Notes: generated by a model from the sequence alone, not told the origin. A DNA stretch of 6,035 bases from Gammaproteobacteria bacterium (GCA_011052285.1 DRJH01000479.1:1-6035); one strand, 5' to 3'. Positions 1-5,996 are shown, counted from the first letter of the stretch. Program-made: numbers and translations.

Positions 1-252
1 CAACAGGAAGCTGCCTTTAAGGATCTATAAATAAATAATATAGCCATTTAATATCCAGCCTTCACATCATCTTAGCGTTGCTCTATCACAAAAAACTCAA
101 TGTGGAACAATCACAATTCGTTATTTTGCTCAATCGTATCACGCTAATCTGATACGAATTTAGGTAACGTAAATCCAGGTATATATATAGCCATGTTATT
201 TATTTGCAGCTCCTATGCGACTATTGAGCACCGATGAATACCTAGCCCTGGA
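1..252. other. AT-rich intergenic region, no supported gene
   Basis: This stretch is clearly richer in A+T than the rest of the window, with runs such as ATAAATAAATAATATAG near 27-43 and ATATATATAG at 181-190. No open frame has both a ribosome binding site and a convincing length; the longest ATG frames are about 15 codons. Reading frame 1 is open from base 1 to a TAA at 28-30 (nine codons), which could be the last codons of a plus-strand gene outside the window, but this is too short to call. It contains an imperfect inverted repeat at 132-160 and a 10-bp direct repeat (38-47 and 185-194). It most likely serves as the upstream regulatory region of the secreted-protein gene at 288. Confidence 0.6.
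132..160. repeat. Imperfect inverted repeat, possible operator or hairpin
   Basis: The left arm AATCGTATC (132-140) and right arm GATACGAATT (151-160) can pair over 9 bp with one bulged A at 158, around a 10-nt loop. The right half of the right arm (154-160, ACGAATT) is also the exact complement of AATTCGT at 115-121, so two alternative pairings are possible. No T-run follows on either strand, so this is not an ordinary intrinsic terminator. It lies about 90-120 bp upstream of the -35 element at 253 and could be a regulator-binding site. A 7-bp perfect core can arise by chance in a region of this size, so confidence is low. Confidence 0.3.
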
Positions 253-288
253 CTGTCAATGATTTTCTGTTCACGTATAATACCGGCA
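253..288 (+). promoter_or_regulatory. Sigma70-type promoter with start point at the ATG
   Basis: A perfect TATAAT -10 hexamer lies at 276-281. Exactly 17 bp upstream is CTGTCA (253-258), which matches four of six bases of the TTGACA -35 consensus. The usual 4-7 nt discriminator puts the transcription start at G285, G286 or A288, that is, zero to three nucleotides before the ATG at 288-290. The bases between the -10 box and the ATG (ACCGGC) contain no Shine-Dalgarno sequence. This predicts a leaderless or nearly leaderless mRNA for the gene at 288. The promoter match is read directly from the sequence; the start point is inferred. Confidence 0.72.
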
Positions 289-959
289 TGAATTTCCCAG
301 CCTTACTATGCACCCTCTGTCTACTGCTGTTCGGTGTCAGTAGCCCCGCCGTCGCCGGCTATTTTGACTGCAGTGTCGTCTACGATGAATACGACAGCTT
401 GATGCAACGACAGTTCCTGGTCGAGCCGGATCGTTATGTTACCACGCTCCGGGACAATTTTAGCTTTGAACAGTTTTTCAGCATGCAGCGTGGACTGCTG
501 CATCTGAACGAGCGTCACCGTGGTCAGGGTGTGGCCATCGTCCACACGAATCGAAATGCCAGCGGCAAATTTCTGTTTACCTGGGAACGCAACGACAGCA
601 CCACTGACCCGGTGTTAACGCTGCAGGAACTGGTATTGTACGGCCGTGTTGCTGATGGACTGGACCCGATTTTGCTGGGGCCGATCCTGCTTAAACCGAA
701 TACCGAGCTGGACCTGGATACCGGCAAAACCATGGACCAAAGCAACGATTCCGACCTGGTATATCAGATTAGTGCACAAGGTGTTGCGGTTCTCAGTGCT
801 ATCCATGGTGCCAAGATCGATCTGCCGATCGAGTCACTATGCCACAACCCTGTGGACAAGCAAGCCTTACCAACACCGACCGGTCGTGTTAACCCAATAC
901 CAACTGCCCCGGCAACCGTACCTGCTGCTGGCGAATCCACTGTTCCACCTGCAAATTAA
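288..959 (+). CDS. Secreted protein of unknown function
   Basis: The gene encodes 223 residues. Residues 1-23 look like a classical Sec signal peptide: a short n-region, a hydrophobic core (ALLCTLCLLLFGV) and an AVA cleavage site before G24. There is no lipobox cysteine after the site, so the mature protein is probably periplasmic or exported rather than a lipoprotein. It has two cysteines, C28 near the new N-terminus and C185 near the end of the folded part, which could form a disulfide. The last 35 or so residues are rich in Pro, Ala and Thr and look disordered. I recognise no domain or family. The ATG at 288 is supported by the signal peptide and by the promoter just upstream, although there is no ribosome binding site. 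The 3' end runs 71 bp into the convergent plsC gene. It is on the opposite strand from all other genes here, so context gives no clue to its role. Confidence 0.75.
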   Translation: MNFPALLCTLCLLLFGVSSPAVAGYFDCSVVYDEYDSLMQRQFLVEPDRYVTTLRDNFSFEQFFSMQRGLLHLNERHRGQGVAIVHTNRNASGKFLFTWERNDSTTDPVLTLQELVLYGRVADGLDPILLGPILLKPNTELDLDTGKTMDQSNDSDLVYQISAQGVAVLSAIHGAKIDLPIESLCHNPVDKQALPTPTGRVNPIPTAPATVPAAGESTVPPAN

Positions 960-1608
960 CTTCTTTAGCCTTGCGGCCTGCCGTCTCTATGGGCTCCCCA
1001 ACCACCACCTCAATGGTGCCCGGATGCTTGATAAAACCGCGTCGGGGCCAGAAAATCCCGGCATTGTGGGCGACCGGGACAATCGGCACACCGGCTTTGA
1101 CTGCCAGCAGAGCACCGCCTGGGTTGTATTTACTGACATCGCCGGGGGGAATGCGGGTGCCTTCCGGAAAAACCACCACCCAGCGCCCACCGTTTAAACG
1201 CTCCCGGCCTTCACTAACTACCCGCTCCAGCGCCTTGCGTGGAGACTTCCGATCAATTGCAATCGGTACGGTCGCTGCCAAACCCCAGCCGAAAATTGGA
1301 ATCCAGAGCAATTCCCGTTTCAACACCCAAGCCTGTGGAGGAAAGATGACCTGGTAGGCGATCGTCTCCCAAGCTGACTGATGATTGGAAATCAGTACCG
1401 CTCGCTCAGGGAGCTGCTCAGCCCCTTCAACCCGGTAGTACAGCTTACAGATCTTGCCCAGCAGCCAGGTGATCAAATGTGCCCAGGAACCGATAATACG
1501 TGACCGTAGCCGCGCCGGGAACCCCCAAACCAGTACGGCCAGCAGACTGAATGGAATGGCCGTCAGCACTTGCAGCAGCAAAAACAGTAACGACCGCAGA
1601 ACCAGCAT
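889..1608 (-). CDS. plsC: 1-acyl-sn-glycerol-3-phosphate acyltransferase
   Basis: This 239-residue inner-membrane enzyme belongs to the PlsC/LPLAT family, which transfers an acyl chain to lysophosphatidic acid to make phosphatidic acid for phospholipid synthesis. The first 30 residues or so are hydrophobic and form a likely membrane anchor. The four acyltransferase blocks are visible in order: NHQSAWE at 75-81, KRELLWIPIFGWG at 97-109, FPEGTR at 147-152, and GVPIVPVAHNAG near 174-185. The catalytic block is HX4E rather than the textbook HX4D; to my knowledge this is usual in the gammaproteobacterial subfamily with (N/K)HQSxWET. I chose the ATG at 1608. A TTG directly before it (1611) is in frame and would add one residue. 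The ribosome binding site is weak (TAAAGA). It is the last gene of the operon, 13 nt after gmhB, and its final codons overlap the convergent gene at 288-959. The exact acyl acceptor is inferred from family. Confidence 0.93.
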   Translation of the reverse strand: MLVLRSLLFLLLQVLTAIPFSLLAVLVWGFPARLRSRIIGSWAHLITWLLGKICKLYYRVEGAEQLPERAVLISNHQSAWETIAYQVIFPPQAWVLKRELLWIPIFGWGLAATVPIAIDRKSPRKALERVVSEGRERLNGGRWVVVFPEGTRIPPGDVSKYNPGGALLAVKAGVPIVPVAHNAGIFWPRRGFIKHPGTIEVVVGEPIETAGRKAKEVNLQVEQWIRQQQVRLPGQLVLG

Positions 1609-1621
1609 CAATCTTTAGCCG

Positions 1622-2233
1622 TCATCGGAGGCTGTCCGGGCACGGACCCCTTGTGCTGCTATCGACGAACTCCGCAATACGCTGATCCAGTTCGCCCTGC
1701 AACAAGGCATCAGCAAAATGAGCCAGATCATCAAAAACCGGTACTTGCGCCAACCAGTCCTTATCGCGACTGGCCAGGGTCTGTTCTCCTTTGCCGGTAC
1801 GCACCAGCACTGGAAAAGCCCTGGCTGCCCGCGTTGCCTGTAAATCTCGCAAGCTATCACCCACTGCGGGCACTCCGAGCAGGCTGGTCTTCATCCGCAT
1901 CGCCAATTCATTGAACATACCCGGCATGGGCTTACGGCAGTTACAACCATCTTCAGGCCCATGAGGACAAAATAGTACAGCAGCAATATCACCACCTTTC
2001 TGTCGTACCTGGGTCAACATCCGATTGTTGATTTTATTCAGCATACTCATATTGAACAGTCCACGCGCAATGCCGGATTGGTTGGTGGTGACGACGATTT
2101 TATAATCGTTGCGACATAGTTTGGCAATCGCCTCCAAACTACACGGAAGAGCTTGCCATTCTTCCGGCGTCTTGATGTACTGATCAGAGTCCACGTTGAT
2201 AACCCCGTCACGGTCGAGGATCAGCAATTTCAT
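1622..2233 (-). CDS. gmhB: D-glycero-D-manno-heptose-1,7-bisphosphate 7-phosphatase
   Basis: This cytoplasmic HAD-superfamily phosphatase removes the 7-phosphate from heptose 1,7-bisphosphate, a step toward the ADP-heptose of the LPS inner core. Motif I is DRDGVIN at 7-13, with nucleophile D7 and acid/base D9. Motif II is TTNQSG at 49-54. The structural zinc loop is CPHGPEDGCNCRKP, with ligands C89, H91, C97 and C99 and K101 as the motif III lysine. Motif IV is GDSLRD at 125-130. The zinc loop is shorter between its HxC halves than in E. coli GmhB and resembles pseudomonad forms. The product has 203 residues; the last 25 or so extend past the usual end and look polar and variable. The ATG overlaps the mazG-like stop as ATGA. 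The only ribosome-binding candidate, GGAG, is about 11 nt away, so translation probably depends on coupling. Confidence 0.95.
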   Translation of the reverse strand: MKLLILDRDGVINVDSDQYIKTPEEWQALPCSLEAIAKLCRNDYKIVVTTNQSGIARGLFNMSMLNKINNRMLTQVRQKGGDIAAVLFCPHGPEDGCNCRKPMPGMFNELAMRMKTSLLGVPAVGDSLRDLQATRAARAFPVLVRTGKGEQTLASRDKDWLAQVPVFDDLAHFADALLQGELDQRIAEFVDSSTRGPCPDSLR

Positions 2234-2568
2234 GAATCGGTAAACTCCGACACCCGAATCCGACCATTGACCACACGACTACTACGACCCTCAAGTTTTG
2301 TCATTTTATCCCAGAAGGCCTGTTGCAGATCAAATTCACCGGCTATGGCGGTTCCCAACAGCAGGATCAGCAAATCTGCACATTCCTCAGCCAGTTCTGA
2401 TTGTGGTTTGCCCTTGGTAACACAAGCGGAGATCTCACCCAGTTCCTCGGCCATCAGCGCCACTCGATAAGGCATATCCTCACCACCTTCCTGGCGCAGC
2501 GCATGCTTGTTGTGAAAGGCCTGGACTGCGGCCAGCATCGCCGGATAGGTATGTTTTTGTATGTTCAC
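2230..2568 (-). CDS. MazG-like nucleotide pyrophosphohydrolase
   Basis: The 112-residue, all-helical protein carries the metal-binding signature of the MazG/dCTPase/all-alpha NTP pyrophosphohydrolase superfamily: EELGE (EExxE) at 41-45 and EECAD (ExxD) at 61-65, followed by a hydrophobic helix (LLILLLGTA). Its C-terminal KMTKLEGRSSRVVNGRIR, with conserved basic residues, is typical of single-domain MazG-like proteins. Such enzymes hydrolyse (d)NTPs to the monophosphate and pyrophosphate, often to remove unwanted nucleotides; the substrate here cannot be read from sequence. It is about half the length of full MazG, which has two such domains. The GTG start overlaps the previous stop (GTGA) and has a strong GGGAGGG ribosome binding site. 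It lies between the ArsC/Spx-like gene and gmhB. A link to glycyl-tRNA or LPS synthesis is not evident. Confidence 0.88.
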   Translation of the reverse strand: MNIQKHTYPAMLAAVQAFHNKHALRQEGGEDMPYRVALMAEELGEISACVTKGKPQSELAEECADLLILLLGTAIAGEFDLQQAFWDKMTKLEGRSSRVVNGRIRVSEFTDS

Positions 2569-2936
2569 CGGTCATTCCCTCCCAATAATTGCTGCCGCCA
2601 TTCAGACTCTTTGAAGCCCAGCAGAGCCCCTTCGGACCAGAGTACAAACGGACGCTTAACCAACATACCATTACTTGCCAGCAGCGCCAGTGCCTCATCT
2701 GTTGACATTCGCGGCAAACGATCTTTCAGTGCCAGCTGCCGATACTTTTGGCCCGAGGTGTTAAACAACTTTTTCAACTGCCCACCATAGGCCTGAAGCA
2801 TCATCAGTAATTGTTCACGGCCCGGTGCCGTGAGCGAAATATCGATGCTTTCGAAGGGGATCTCCTGTTGCCGCAAAAATTTGAGTGCCCTACGACAATT
2901 CGAGCAGCCCGGATACTGGTAGATCGTCACATTCAT
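2565..2936 (-). CDS. ArsC/Spx-family thioredoxin-fold protein
   Basis: The 123-residue protein has the full layout of the arsenate reductase-related (ArsC/Spx/YffB) family. It begins with a beta strand (VTIYQYPG) and then a CSNC motif at 11-14, where both cysteines of CxxC are present as in Spx-like members rather than the single cysteine of classical ArsC. FNTSGQKYRQLALKD at 58-72 and VKRPFVL at 93-99 follow, with R95 at the conserved family arginine. Possible roles are a glutathione- or thioredoxin-linked oxidoreductase or an arsenate reductase-like enzyme. No ars genes are nearby, so a role in arsenic resistance is not supported, and the RNA-polymerase-binding role of Spx is a Firmicutes trait that should not be assumed. 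The ATG overlaps the glyS stop as ATGA, with only a weak ribosome binding site, so translation is probably coupled to glyS. Confidence 0.9.
   Translation of the reverse strand: MNVTIYQYPGCSNCRRALKFLRQQEIPFESIDISLTAPGREQLLMMLQAYGGQLKKLFNTSGQKYRQLALKDRLPRMSTDEALALLASNGMLVKRPFVLWSEGALLGFKESEWRQQLLGGNDR
2577..2583 (-). promoter_or_regulatory. Ribosome binding site of the mazG-like gene
   Basis: GGGAGGG on the minus strand, with GGAGG ending 9 nt before the GTG at 2568. It lies within the last codons of the ArsC/Spx-like gene and supports the GTG start despite the 4-nt overlap. The same heptamer precedes glyS. Confidence 0.75.
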
Positions 2937-5029
2937 GGTGTGTCTATCCGTAAGTGAGTGATGTCGGCTACGTTCAGGAACAGTGCGGCCAGCTGCTGTA
3001 ACAACGACAGTCGATTGTTACGTACTTCCAGGTCATCGACCATGACCATGACCTCATCAAAAAACCTGTCTATAACCCCGCGCAGACCCGCCAGCTTACC
3101 TAAGACCTCTACATACTCTCCAGCAGCAAGCAAAGGCCTTACCTCCCGCTGCAGAATCATCAAAGACTGGTACAATTGCTGTTCTGCGGGCTCAACAAGC
3201 CGGGCTGCCTGTACCGAAGTTGTGGGAACTGTGGTTTTTTTCAGGATATTGGCAATACGCTTGTTGGCCGCAGCCAGTGCCGCCGCCTCGGGTCGTTTTC
3301 TGAAGTCATTCACTGCTTTGAGCCGATGCTCAAAGTCAACAGGGCTATGAACCTGGCAGGCCAACACGGCCTGGATACCATCACCCGGATAGCCCTGAGC
3401 AACATACAGCGCCGGGTAACGATCCTCAATAAACTGCCGGGTTTGCATCCGGACTTGCCCGGTGACTACAAACGCCTGTTCAGCATAGGCCGTGGCAGCA
3501 TTGTGCAACAAATCCTCAAGATCCAGCGCTAACCCGGCCTCGGTCATGATCCGCAACAACCCCAGCGCGGCCCTTCGCAGAGCATAGGGGTCCTTGTCCC
3601 CGGTTGGAATTTCCCCTACGGCAAACAGGCCCAGCAAAGTATCCAGCTTGTCCGCAATGGCAAGCACTTGCCCGACACGGTCTGTCGGGATGGTGTCCCC
3701 AGCGTGACGTGGCAGGTAGTGAGTAGAAATCGCTTCCGCGACCGCATCAGGCTCACCATCGGCGAGAGCATAATAGCGGCCCATCGTGCCCTGTAAATCT
3801 GGAAACTCACCGACCATTTCGGTATTAAGATCACATTTTGCCAACATCGCTGCACGCTTGCACAAACTGGCATCCACCCCCAGGCTGCTGGCAATCACCA
3901 CAGCGAGCTGTTGCAAACGCTGACTCTTGTCCTGTACGGAGCCGAGATTTTTGTGAAACAACAATGATTCCAGGGAAGAATAGAGCGAGGCCAAGCTGTG
4001 CTTGCGGTCGGTCTGCCAGAAAAACCGTGCATCGGATAAACGGGCACGCAATACCCGCTCGTTACCATGGCGTACCTGTGCTACGGAACGGGTATCAATA
4101 TTGCAGATCGTGATAAAGGCGGGCAGCAATTTGCCATCTGTATCGATCAAATGAAAATATTTCTGGTGATCTGCCATCGCTGAGACCAGAGCCTCGGCAG
4201 GTACCTTGAGAAATTCGGGATCAAACGCACCCAATATGGCCTTTGGCCACTCCACCAGAGCAGTCACTTCGTCCAACAATGCCTTGGTAACCACTGCCTG
4301 ACCCGTCGCTACGGCAGTAAGTTTGTGGATTTGTTTTTCAATCTTTTGCCGGCGCGCAGAAAAGTCTGCTATGACCTTACCCGGTTTGCGCAAGGCCTGC
4401 AGATACTGACCCGGATGCTCGAGCTTGATGGCCTCTGGTGCATGAAAGCGGTGCCCATACGTTTTGCGTCCGGCCCGGATTCCGTAAAATTGGCCTTTGA
4501 TCACCGTTTTACCATGCAACAACACGACCCAGTGGACCGGGCGAACAAATTCTGCATCACCCTCGCCCCAGCGCATGCGCCGGGCGATCGGCAGTTTTTT
4601 CAAAGCCACCGTGATGGCCTCAGGTACTAATTCGCTGGCTTTTTTACCCGGCTGTCTTTTTCGATCAACCAGCCACTCCCCTTTGTCTGTAATCAGGCGC
4701 TGCAAGTCGGCAACTTCCACTCCACAGGAACGGGCAAAACCCTGTGCCGCACGACTGGGCTCACCCGTGGCAGTAAATGCGGCAGTTACCGCAGGTCCAC
4801 GCCGTTCACTGAGGACCATTGGCTGCTTGTTACGCACTGCCGGCAACAATACGGCCAGGCGGCGTGGCGTCGCATACCAGTGCGGTGCTGCCACCTGCTC
4901 AGGCAATAACTGCAGTGCGTTAAGGTTTTGTTGCAATTGCTCGGCCAGGGTACTGGCCAGCTGCTGCAGGTTTTTCGGTGGCAACTCTTCGGTGCCCAAT
5001 TCAAACAATAGGGGTTTGCAACCGATCAT
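2933..5029 (-). CDS. glyS: Glycine--tRNA ligase beta subunit
   Basis: The 698-residue beta subunit of the bacterial alpha2beta2 glycyl-tRNA synthetase recognises and binds tRNA-Gly, while the alpha subunit activates glycine. The protein matches the family from end to end. Signatures include GTEELPP at 12-18, MRWGEGDAEFVRPVHW at 152-167, VEWP at 259-262, DHQKYF at 287-292, ADKLDTLLG at 459-467, GDKDPYALRRAALG at 477-490, and VMVMVDDLEVRNNRL at 660-674 in the C-terminal anticodon-binding region. Its length is close to that of E. coli GlyS (about 690). I chose the ATG at 5029 because it overlaps the glyQ stop as ATGA and has GGAGG 8 nt upstream. An in-frame TTG at 5035 would add two residues but lies too close to the same ribosome binding site. 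The stop overlaps the next gene's ATG, again as ATGA. No frameshift or missing block is visible. Confidence 0.98.
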   Translation of the reverse strand: MIGCKPLLFELGTEELPPKNLQQLASTLAEQLQQNLNALQLLPEQVAAPHWYATPRRLAVLLPAVRNKQPMVLSERRGPAVTAAFTATGEPSRAAQGFARSCGVEVADLQRLITDKGEWLVDRKRQPGKKASELVPEAITVALKKLPIARRMRWGEGDAEFVRPVHWVVLLHGKTVIKGQFYGIRAGRKTYGHRFHAPEAIKLEHPGQYLQALRKPGKVIADFSARRQKIEKQIHKLTAVATGQAVVTKALLDEVTALVEWPKAILGAFDPEFLKVPAEALVSAMADHQKYFHLIDTDGKLLPAFITICNIDTRSVAQVRHGNERVLRARLSDARFFWQTDRKHSLASLYSSLESLLFHKNLGSVQDKSQRLQQLAVVIASSLGVDASLCKRAAMLAKCDLNTEMVGEFPDLQGTMGRYYALADGEPDAVAEAISTHYLPRHAGDTIPTDRVGQVLAIADKLDTLLGLFAVGEIPTGDKDPYALRRAALGLLRIMTEAGLALDLEDLLHNAATAYAEQAFVVTGQVRMQTRQFIEDRYPALYVAQGYPGDGIQAVLACQVHSPVDFEHRLKAVNDFRKRPEAAALAAANKRIANILKKTTVPTTSVQAARLVEPAEQQLYQSLMILQREVRPLLAAGEYVEVLGKLAGLRGVIDRFFDEVMVMVDDLEVRNNRLSLLQQLAALFLNVADITHLRIDTP

Positions 5030-5985
5030 GAGCAAGCCCTCCCATTCCCCTGGAGTCCGGGAAACCCTAATTGTTCCCGGGATTGGTAATACGCTTGTGC
5101 AACCTGCCTGGCGAGTCCACGAACCCGCCCAATATAACGGGCTCGTTCGGTCACACTGATAGCATGACGGGCATCCAGCAAATTGAAGGTATGCGAAGCC
5201 TTGAGAACCTGTTCATAGGCCGGGATCGGCAGCGCCACCTCGACGAGTTGCCGACAGACTCGTTCACAGACGTCGAATTGATGCAGCAATTCCTCAACAT
5301 CGGCATATTCAAAATTATAGGCGGAAGACTCACGCTCATTTTGCAAGAATAAATCGGCATAGGAAACCCCTCGGTTCCAACGCAAGTCGTAAACACTCTC
5401 GACACCCTGCAAAACCATGGCGATACGCTCCAGTCCATAGGTGATCTCACCCATAACCGGCCGACATTCAAGACCGCCGACCTGCTGAAAATAGGTAAAT
5501 TGACTGACTTCCATACCATTGAGCCACACTTCCCACCCCAGGCCCCAGGCACCGAGTGTAGGAGATTCCCAGTTATCCTCGACAAAACGGACATCATTGC
5601 GCAGAAAATCGATCCCAACGGCTTGCAATGACCCCAGATATAATTCCTGAATGGCATCAGGTGATGGCTTGAGCACCACCTGGAATTGAAAATAATGCTG
5701 TAAACGATTGGGATTATTGCCGTAACGACCATCCGTTGGTCGTCGACTGGGCTGCACATAGGCGGCACACAGAGGCTCAGGGCCTATGGCACCGAGAAAT
5801 GTGGCGGTATGAAATGTTCCTGCACCAACTTCCATATCATAGGGTTGCAGGACCACACAGCCCTGCTGTGCCCAGTACTGCTGCAGTGAAAAAATGAGTG
5901 TCTGAAAATCCAATAGTATCTTCCCTTTAGATGATTGCTGTACGAGCGGCATTCCGTTGTGCTGGGCTCCGTCACGCCGAGCCAA
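5026..5985 (-). CDS. glyQ: Glycine--tRNA ligase alpha subunit
   Basis: This is the catalytic alpha subunit of bacterial glycyl-tRNA synthetase, a class II enzyme that forms glycyl-adenylate and charges tRNA-Gly together with GlyS. Conserved blocks in order, numbered from the TTG at 5985: DMEVGAGT at 50-57, YVQPSRRPTDGRYG at 76-89, FVEDNWESPTLGAWGLGWEV at 134-153, MEVSQFTYFQQVGG at 158-171, GEITYGLER at 179-187, and ASHTFNLLDAR further on. The full open frame gives 319 residues, but the family-conserved part begins only near residue 26 (DFQTLI). Three starts are possible: TTG 5985, with an excellent GAGGTGA; ATG 5952, with poor spacing; and TTG 5913, with AAGGGAAG, giving 295 residues as in short beta-proteobacterial forms. 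Oddities are G65 and N90, where the family normally has Arg (FLRAIGPE) and Glu (RYGENPNR), and a short loop after YDLRW. It is the first gene of the operon within the window. Confidence 0.96.
   Translation of the reverse strand: MARRDGAQHNGMPLVQQSSKGKILLDFQTLIFSLQQYWAQQGCVVLQPYDMEVGAGTFHTATFLGAIGPEPLCAAYVQPSRRPTDGRYGNNPNRLQHYFQFQVVLKPSPDAIQELYLGSLQAVGIDFLRNDVRFVEDNWESPTLGAWGLGWEVWLNGMEVSQFTYFQQVGGLECRPVMGEITYGLERIAMVLQGVESVYDLRWNRGVSYADLFLQNERESSAYNFEYADVEELLHQFDVCERVCRQLVEVALPIPAYEQVLKASHTFNLLDARHAISVTERARYIGRVRGLARQVAQAYYQSREQLGFPGLQGNGRACS
5037..5043 (-). promoter_or_regulatory. Ribosome binding site of glyS
   Basis: GGGAGGG on the minus strand, inside the last codons of glyQ. GGAGG ends 8 nt before the ATG at 5029 but only 2 nt before the alternative TTG at 5035, so it decides the glyS start in favour of the ATG. 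Confidence 0.8.
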
Positions 5986-5989
5986 GGAA

Positions 5990-5996
5990 TCACCTC
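5990..5996 (-). promoter_or_regulatory. Ribosome binding site for the longest glyQ start
   Basis: GAGGTGA on the minus strand is a seven-base match to the complement of the 16S rRNA 3' end. GAGG ends 7 nt before the TTG at 5985. It is the strongest ribosome binding site near glyQ and the main reason to keep the long start, although the added N-terminal 25 residues are not conserved in the family. Confidence 0.55.

Noticed and set aside
1..30. Nine open codons in frame 1 ending in TAA (QQEAAFKDL), possibly the tail of a plus-strand gene
   Set aside because: Nine codons at a window edge are uninformative, and another frame is open for ten codons.
215..262. 15-codon ATG frame (MRLLSTDEYLALDCQ) upstream of the secreted-protein gene
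   Set aside because: It has no ribosome binding site and overlaps the -35 element of the promoter, so it would not be on the predicted transcript.
872..890. Palindromic stretch AACACCGACCGGTCGTGTT at the plsC stop codon, and a CCACA/TGTGG hairpin at 842-855
   Set aside because: Both can fold, but neither is followed by a T-run on either strand, so they are not supported as intrinsic terminators.
646..1197. 183-residue plus-strand open frame spanning the end of the secreted-protein gene and antisense plsC
   Set aside because: It is out of frame with a signal-peptide gene and antisense to conserved plsC motifs, with no family resemblance (rich in Trp, Cys, His).
2230..2568. Toxin-antitoxin or phage-defence role for the MazG-like gene
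   Set aside because: There is no partner toxin, nuclease or defence gene nearby; it is embedded in a housekeeping operon, so a nucleotide-cleaning role is the simpler reading.
2565..2936. Arsenic-resistance arsenate reductase
   Set aside because: The fold matches, but there are no ars neighbours, and the CxxC form is closer to Spx/YffB-like members, so only a family-level call is justified.
4497..5159. 220-residue plus-strand open frame antisense to glyS and the end of glyQ
   Set aside because: It lies opposite strongly conserved glyS/glyQ sequence, has no ribosome binding site or recognisable domain, and its composition (rich in Arg, Ser, Cys) is typical of a shadow frame.
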